Shown here piece after piece: positions 59,685 through 64,000 of a stretch of DNA of 64,000 nt (the stretch's first letter is position 1; each line of letters opens with the position of its first letter). The position numbers and the translations under genes are program-made. This stretch comes from Lautropia sp. Its GTDB lineage: Bacteria; Pseudomonadota; Gammaproteobacteria; Burkholderiales; Burkholderiaceae_E. The DNA is taken from assembly GCA_030532895.1 (NCBI GenBank), contig JAUNKF010000002.1, positions 62,001 to 126,000 on the forward strand. The letters are read 5' to 3'. The notes under the pieces are model-generated. The model did not search any database and was not told the DNA's origin. It saw only the letters and a program-made list of their open reading frames with translations.

Positions 59685-62105
59685 ATGAATCCAGTCAATC
59701 CAGCCATCCATATTTGTTTGATCCATGCGCCAAACCATGTTCATGCAGATGCACTGCTGGATCCGGCCTTGTACTTTTACCATCAGTTCAAGCGTCTGGG
59801 GGCTTCGGTCAGCTTCGAACGAAATCAGTTGCGTGCCGATGCGGTCAACTTCGTGTTTGGGGCGCATAATGGCTTTGATCCAGCCAACCTGAAAAAATTC
59901 AGTTGCATCATCGTCAATCTGGAACAGGTGGGCATTGGGGGGGCTTCGCTTCGGTCCGCCTATCTGCACCTGCTCAAGGCCGCTGTCACGGTCGATTATG
60001 ACCCTGCCAATCCGCCTGCTTATACCAACCGCCCGGAAGATGTTCCGATTGTCTCGTTTGGGTACGCCTCGTACCTGAATCCAGGTTCGGATCAGGCGCT
60101 GCCTTTGCACGAGCGGCCGATCGACATTCTGTTCATCGGCTCGATGAACGAGCGTCGGTTTGAGTTTCTGAATCGAATCGAATCTGCCGGGAAAACGGTG
60201 TCTCTGCTTCAAACACCGGTTTATGGCGCCACGCGTGACACCATTCTCCGGCAGGCGAAGATGCTGCTCAACGTGCACTTTTATGAAAGTGCCCGATTCG
60301 AGCAGGTTCGTGCCTTCGTGAGCTTGTCCAACGGCACGCCCATTTTGTCGGAACGCCATCCGCATAGTGATCCGGGTGCTGCCTATGATCCGTGCGTCAC
60401 CTGGATGGATGATGCCGTCATGGACGATTTTCTTCGCCATGATTTTGGTACCCCGTTGTTCTATGAGGTGATGGAACAGCAGCTGGCCTTGTTCCGGCAG
60501 ATGGATCCTTTGGTGGAGTATGCGGATTTGTTGGGCTTTGCGTATGGGGTATGGAAGGCGCATGAATCGATGCTGCCTGCTGTACGGCAAGATGAGTACA
60601 TTGGCCTGTTGTATCCGAGACAGCTTTTGCCAGGTCAGACATCGGCGATGCAGCGCGAGATGTCGGTGTCGGGTGACTTGATACCGGCAGCGCCACGCTT
60701 TCAAATGTTGCCCGACACGGAAGAGCGTATCGAAAACATGCTGGAGGCCGACCGGCCTGATCAAGCGATGATCATGATGGCCAACGCAGTGTCCGGCCAT
60801 CACCACCAACCGGGCATCATCAATCACGCCTTGTTCTATCCTGCCTTTGATCGCTATTTGAGAAAATTGTCCACGCTTCTGAGTGAGCAGAAGGGGGCGA
60901 GTCGGGGCAGCGTCGCGCTGGCAGGAGAGCATGGGGCAGGCGTTTGCGTCATGCCTGTAGCGAAACAGGATGCGGGGGGGCAGGAGAAAACCCCGTCTGA
61001 AAGCATGTGCAATGGCCCGGATGGGCTGCAGTCTATTGCTCCTGTGAAAGGTGGGCATCTCATCATTGCCACCGAGTTGTACCAGGTCGGTGGGCACAGT
61101 CGTCTGCTTGAGCTTCTCGTGGACAGCGTTGATCGGCCGGTGCTGGTTTTGACCGATCTCTTTGGTAGCTATCGGAATGCACCCGAAAGCGCCGACTGGA
61201 TTCGGGCGCGCATGCCCAGCGTGCCGATATACATCATTACCGAGACAGATCAGTGGAAGAAGGCCCAGAATCTGGCCAATATCGTGGATCAGTGCAAGCC
61301 TGCTCATGTCTGGTATGTGCAGCATCAGCAGGATACCGTGGCTTGGGTCGGGACGCTCTTCTCCTCGGGGGTGAAAAAGCATTTGTTGCATCATGCAGAC
61401 CATAACCCAAGTCTTGGGTGCACCTTCGAAGACGTGACGATGGTCGATCTCACCGAGGCCGCGCAAGCGGTTTCATCGGCCAGCCTTGGGCGAAAGGCAT
61501 ACCGCTTGCCCCTGCATGTTGCCGAGAGAGGTCAGCGTCCGGCAGGTGAGCCGGTGTCTCTAGACAAGATGTCCGTCGTGATGGCCGGGCGCCGTGGGAA
61601 GTTCTCGCTCGGGGGGCCTGTTGGGCTTCATCTGATCGTGGAAACGGCGCTGAGAACAGTGGGTGGCAGCTTTTTCCATATTGGTGACTTGGGCGAGCAT
61701 TGCGTGCGTTTGGTCAAAAATCACCTGAAAACACAAGGCATCAACCCGAAGCGCTTCATGCCGGTGGGTCAGGTGCCTTCGGTGTGGGAAACGCTGAAGA
61801 CGCTGGACGCACATGTCTACATCGGTTCGGCGCCATTTTCAGGTGGCACCAGTGCCGTCGAAGCGCAGGGTTGTGGCTATCCGGTCTTGCCCTATACGGG
61901 CTTTGAAGCAGGCTCCTTGCTTGCCGACTATTCCTCTTATGCAGACGTGGCCTTGGGCTGGAAGGATCTGAGTGAGCTTCGTGAGAAGCTGGTCAGCATG
62001 CCCGAGCAGTGGGAGGCGCGCTGCCGTGAGGCCAGGGCTTTCTACGAAGCCAACTTCAGCAAGGCCGTGTTCGAGGCTGCCATTCAGGAGGTTTGTGATG
62101 GGTGA
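59685..62105 (+). CDS. Double-domain glycosyltransferase-like protein
   Basis: An 806-residue soluble protein. The N-terminal half (about 1-330) resembles CgeB-like family 1 glycosyltransferases: a FERN...FVFGAHNGF start, IDILFIGSMNERRFEFLNRI, then NVHFYESARFEQVRAFVSLSNGTPILSERH. After a linker (about 420-445) the second half looks like another GT-B fold (GGHLIIATELYQVGGHSRLLELLVDS ... APFSGGTSAVEAQGCGYPVLPY, with a Ser/Gly nucleotide-sugar loop and a Glu). The donor and acceptor cannot be read. It follows flhC after 138 bases and overlaps the next gene by 8, so the cassette is an operon. Confidence 0.75.
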   Translation: MNPVNPAIHICLIHAPNHVHADALLDPALYFYHQFKRLGASVSFERNQLRADAVNFVFGAHNGFDPANLKKFSCIIVNLEQVGIGGASLRSAYLHLLKAAVTVDYDPANPPAYTNRPEDVPIVSFGYASYLNPGSDQALPLHERPIDILFIGSMNERRFEFLNRIESAGKTVSLLQTPVYGATRDTILRQAKMLLNVHFYESARFEQVRAFVSLSNGTPILSERHPHSDPGAAYDPCVTWMDDAVMDDFLRHDFGTPLFYEVMEQQLALFRQMDPLVEYADLLGFAYGVWKAHESMLPAVRQDEYIGLLYPRQLLPGQTSAMQREMSVSGDLIPAAPRFQMLPDTEERIENMLEADRPDQAMIMMANAVSGHHHQPGIINHALFYPAFDRYLRKLSTLLSEQKGASRGSVALAGEHGAGVCVMPVAKQDAGGQEKTPSESMCNGPDGLQSIAPVKGGHLIIATELYQVGGHSRLLELLVDSVDRPVLVLTDLFGSYRNAPESADWIRARMPSVPIYIITETDQWKKAQNLANIVDQCKPAHVWYVQHQQDTVAWVGTLFSSGVKKHLLHHADHNPSLGCTFEDVTMVDLTEAAQAVSSASLGRKAYRLPLHVAERGQRPAGEPVSLDKMSVVMAGRRGKFSLGGPVGLHLIVETALRTVGGSFFHIGDLGEHCVRLVKNHLKTQGINPKRFMPVGQVPSVWETLKTLDAHVYIGSAPFSGGTSAVEAQGCGYPVLPYTGFEAGSLLADYSSYADVALGWKDLSELREKLVSMPEQWEARCREARAFYEANFSKAVFEAAIQEVCDG

Positions 62106-63075
62106 TGCTTGGGTTGTTCAGGCATATGAGCCTCGATGTGCTGATGAATGGAACCGTTTCATCGCAAGGTCACGTAACGGCGTCTTCCTGTTCGATCGAG
62201 GGTACATGGATTACCACGCCGATCGGTTTCAGGATGCGTCGGTGATGGTGCGTGATGCCAGAAATGCTCGTTTGATGGCTGTCTTGCCTTTGCATCGGGT
62301 GACCAGCGAGGGGCAATCGACGCTCATCAGTCACGGCGGTCTGACCTTTGGCGGGCTGGTGATGGATCCGAAGCTGGGCGGCAGTGCGGTGCTTGCCATT
62401 TTCGAGGCCCTGGTCAGCCATTGGCGCCACCAGGGGGTGAGCCGTCTTGTCTACCGGCCTGTGCCACATATTTATCATCGCCTGCCCAGTGAAGATGATC
62501 TGTATGCCTTGCACCGTCTCGGTGCAAGGCTGGGGGGAGTCCAGCTCTCCAGTACCTTGGATTTGGCACGACCCGTTCCAGCCTCGGAGGCACGGAATCG
62601 GGTAAAGGCGAAGGCGAACCGTTTGGGGGTGACGGTTCGACCTGCTTGTTTCAGTGAGTATTGGCCCTTGCTTGAAAGCACGTTGGCCAGGCGTCATGGT
62701 GTCAAACCTGTGCACAGCTTGGACGAAATTCGGTTGTTGAGTGATCGCTTCAAACAAATCGAGCTGAACTGTGCCGTTCAGGCGTCCGGTGGATCAGGAG
62801 ACATATTGGCAGGTACGGTTCTTTACTGTTATGACGGCGTGATGCATGCACAGTACTTGGCGGCCTCTGAAGACGGTTATCAGGTAGGGGCCATGAATGC
62901 GCTGATGGAGCATTGCATCAGGGATGCAAAGGAACGAGGCATGAGGTGGTTCAGTTTTGGAACATCGACCTATGACGGTGGCAAAGCCTTGAATGATGGT
63001 TTGTTGCGCCATAAGGAACAGTTTGGCGCCAGAAGCACCGTGCTGCAAAGCTATGAACTCGATATCGGAGGCTGA
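62098..63075 (+). CDS. GNAT/FemAB-like acyltransferase
   Basis: A 325-residue protein with the double-GNAT layout of FemAB/CelD (BioF2-like) acyltransferases: VFLFDRGYMDYHADRFQD near the start, ARLMAVLPLHRV, and in the second half VLYCYDGVMHAQYLAASEDGYQVGAMNALMEHCIRDAKERGMRWFSFG followed by GLLRHKEQFGA. CAGGAGG lies 6 bases before the ATG, which is inside the end of the preceding gene. It probably acylates an amino sugar or amino acid made in this cassette. Confidence 0.75.
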   Translation: MGDAWVVQAYEPRCADEWNRFIARSRNGVFLFDRGYMDYHADRFQDASVMVRDARNARLMAVLPLHRVTSEGQSTLISHGGLTFGGLVMDPKLGGSAVLAIFEALVSHWRHQGVSRLVYRPVPHIYHRLPSEDDLYALHRLGARLGGVQLSSTLDLARPVPASEARNRVKAKANRLGVTVRPACFSEYWPLLESTLARRHGVKPVHSLDEIRLLSDRFKQIELNCAVQASGGSGDILAGTVLYCYDGVMHAQYLAASEDGYQVGAMNALMEHCIRDAKERGMRWFSFGTSTYDGGKALNDGLLRHKEQFGARSTVLQSYELDIGG

Positions 63076-63079
63076 TGAA

Positions 63080-63841
63080 ATGACGGACGCGGTTTTTGCT
63101 TCACGTGATATGGCCAGTTACGAGCGATCCTATGTGGCCTCCAGCTTCGAACCAACCCAGGCAGCCATGCGAAAGAAGGTGGTTGTGGAGCAGCTCAATC
63201 GTTGGCGGCCAAAGCGCTTGCTGGAGGTTGGGTGTGGGCAGGATGCCATCTTCAATCATTATCGGGGGTTTGAAGCATGCGTTGTCGTGGAACCCGGCGA
63301 AGGCTTTGCCAACACGGCCAGATCAATGGCCAAGGGTGATGCCCGTATTCGGATTGTGCAGGACTTTCTGGAAAGTGCCGCGCTCAATGGCGTTCTTGGC
63401 GAAAAGCCTTTTGATGTGATCCTGATTTCCGGGCTGCTTCACGAGGTGGGGGATCCGGTTGGGCTGATGGCTGCAGCTGCCATGCTGATGGGGCCGGGCA
63501 GTCAGTTGCATGTGAATGTGCCCAATGCGCGTTCATTGCATCGTGTGCTGGCCTTCGAGATGGGGCTGATCGATGACTTGCATCAGATCTCCGAGCGGCA
63601 GAAATCCCTGCAGCAACATCGCACGTATGACTTGAAGTCCTTGAAGGATTTCTGCACGCGCCTGGGTTTTCAGGTGACGGAGGCTGGATCCTTTTTCATC
63701 AAGCCTTTCACCCATGACCAGATGTTCCTCTTGTCCCAGGTTGGTCTGCTGGATGAGCGGATGCTGAACGGGTTGATGAAGCTGGAGAAGCATCTGCCGG
63801 GCCTGGGGTCTGAAATCTACGTGAACCTGAAACTGGCGTGA
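63080..63841 (+). CDS. Class I SAM-dependent methyltransferase
   Basis: A 253-residue methyltransferase. Motif I LLEVGCGQD (about 48-56), the acidic strand VVVEPGEGF, and motif IV FDVILISGLLHEVGDP are visible; NVPNARSLHRVL is typical of enzymes in surface-glycan clusters. It begins 4 bases after the acyltransferase with CGGAGG upstream. The substrate may be a sugar or a modified amino group. Confidence 0.82.
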   Translation: MTDAVFASRDMASYERSYVASSFEPTQAAMRKKVVVEQLNRWRPKRLLEVGCGQDAIFNHYRGFEACVVVEPGEGFANTARSMAKGDARIRIVQDFLESAALNGVLGEKPFDVILISGLLHEVGDPVGLMAAAAMLMGPGSQLHVNVPNARSLHRVLAFEMGLIDDLHQISERQKSLQQHRTYDLKSLKDFCTRLGFQVTEAGSFFIKPFTHDQMFLLSQVGLLDERMLNGLMKLEKHLPGLGSEIYVNLKLA

Positions 63842-63889
63842 TGGGGTGGCCAGCCCTGTTTTCATTCTCTTTTGATCAAGGTGATTCCG

Positions 63890-64000
63890 ATGACATCCTC
63901 GCAAGCATGTCCTCTGCTGTTGGTTGGTAATTCGCTGTCGGTGCTGGTGGCCGCCACGGAAAGGGCGCGTTTGGGCTTGAAAACCGTCGTGTTGAACCCT
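63890..64000 (+). CDS. Start of a Rossmann-like protein (partial, runs off the window)
   Basis: Thirty-seven codons are visible, beginning MTSSQACPLLLVGNSLSVLVAA and then ERARLGLKTVVLNP. This is a beta-alpha-beta start of a dinucleotide-binding fold, with VGNSLSV in place of the usual GxGxxG. AAGGTG precedes the ATG. It is probably the fourth gene of the cassette, perhaps an oxidoreductase; the rest is outside the window. Confidence 0.5.
   Translation, partial: MTSSQACPLLLVGNSLSVLVAATERARLGLKTVVLNP

Noticed and set aside
59673..61466. A 597-codon minus-strand frame opposite the glycosyltransferase-like gene
   Set aside because: The plus-strand gene forms an overlapping operon with good ribosome binding sites; the reverse frame shows no recognisable family.

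Overview
The window is a contiguous, high-GC stretch of a betaproteobacterial chromosome, most likely from a motile member of the Burkholderiales. The evidence is gene order (recR after ybaB; carA-carB-greA-yhbY/rlmE-ftsH-folP-glmM), the FlhDC-type flagellar master regulator, and the sequence style of the flagellar proteins. A Lautropia-like genus is possible, but I cannot confirm it. I see no prophage, complete insertion sequence or CRISPR array.

Region 1 (1-15.4 kb) is core housekeeping: ybaB and recR, an SGNH-hydrolase lipoprotein, a zinc-less class III sirtuin, a DUF599 membrane protein, carAB, greA (with an intrinsic terminator in its leader), yhbY, rlmE, ftsH, folP and glmM. Region 2 (15.5-16 kb) is a tRNA cluster for Pro(UGG), Arg(UCU) and His(GUG). 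Region 3 (16.3-21.7 kb) is a four-gene branched-chain 2-oxoacid dehydrogenase operon (E1 alpha, E1 beta, E2, E3), convergent with bioB. Region 4 (22.8-37.6 kb) is mixed: an orphan FecR-like protein, a DUF1439-type lipoprotein, a MipA/OmpV outer-membrane protein, a REC-GGDEF-EAL protein, rpiA, yggX, a palindromic element, argA, an enlarged hrpA and a diguanylate cyclase.

Region 5 (37.7-59.5 kb) is flagellar. The large minus-strand run fliF-G-H-I-J-K-L-M-N-O-P-Q-R encodes the MS ring, C ring, export ATPase and export gate, with fliE divergent. Next to it on the minus strand are the late genes: two tandem, almost identical flagellins, fliD, and a fliS-fliT-ycgR operon. Both flagellin genes, fliD and fliS each have a sigma-28 type promoter with an 11-nt spacer. 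flhDC lies further right on the plus strand. Three traces of one Rpn-family (PD-(D/E)XK, recombination-promoting nuclease) gene sit between these late units, all on the plus strand: an intact copy beside the flagellins, a frameshifted middle fragment between fliD and fliC, and a C-terminal fragment between fliS and fliD.

Region 6 (59.7 kb to the end), directly downstream of flhDC, holds a double-domain glycosyltransferase-like protein, a GNAT/FemAB-like acyltransferase, a SAM methyltransferase and the start of a Rossmann-type protein. It looks like a surface-glycan or flagellin-modification cassette. With the adjacent diguanylate cyclase, the PilZ flagellar brake YcgR and the EAL protein, the window contains synthesis, sensing and probable breakdown of c-di-GMP close to the motor genes.
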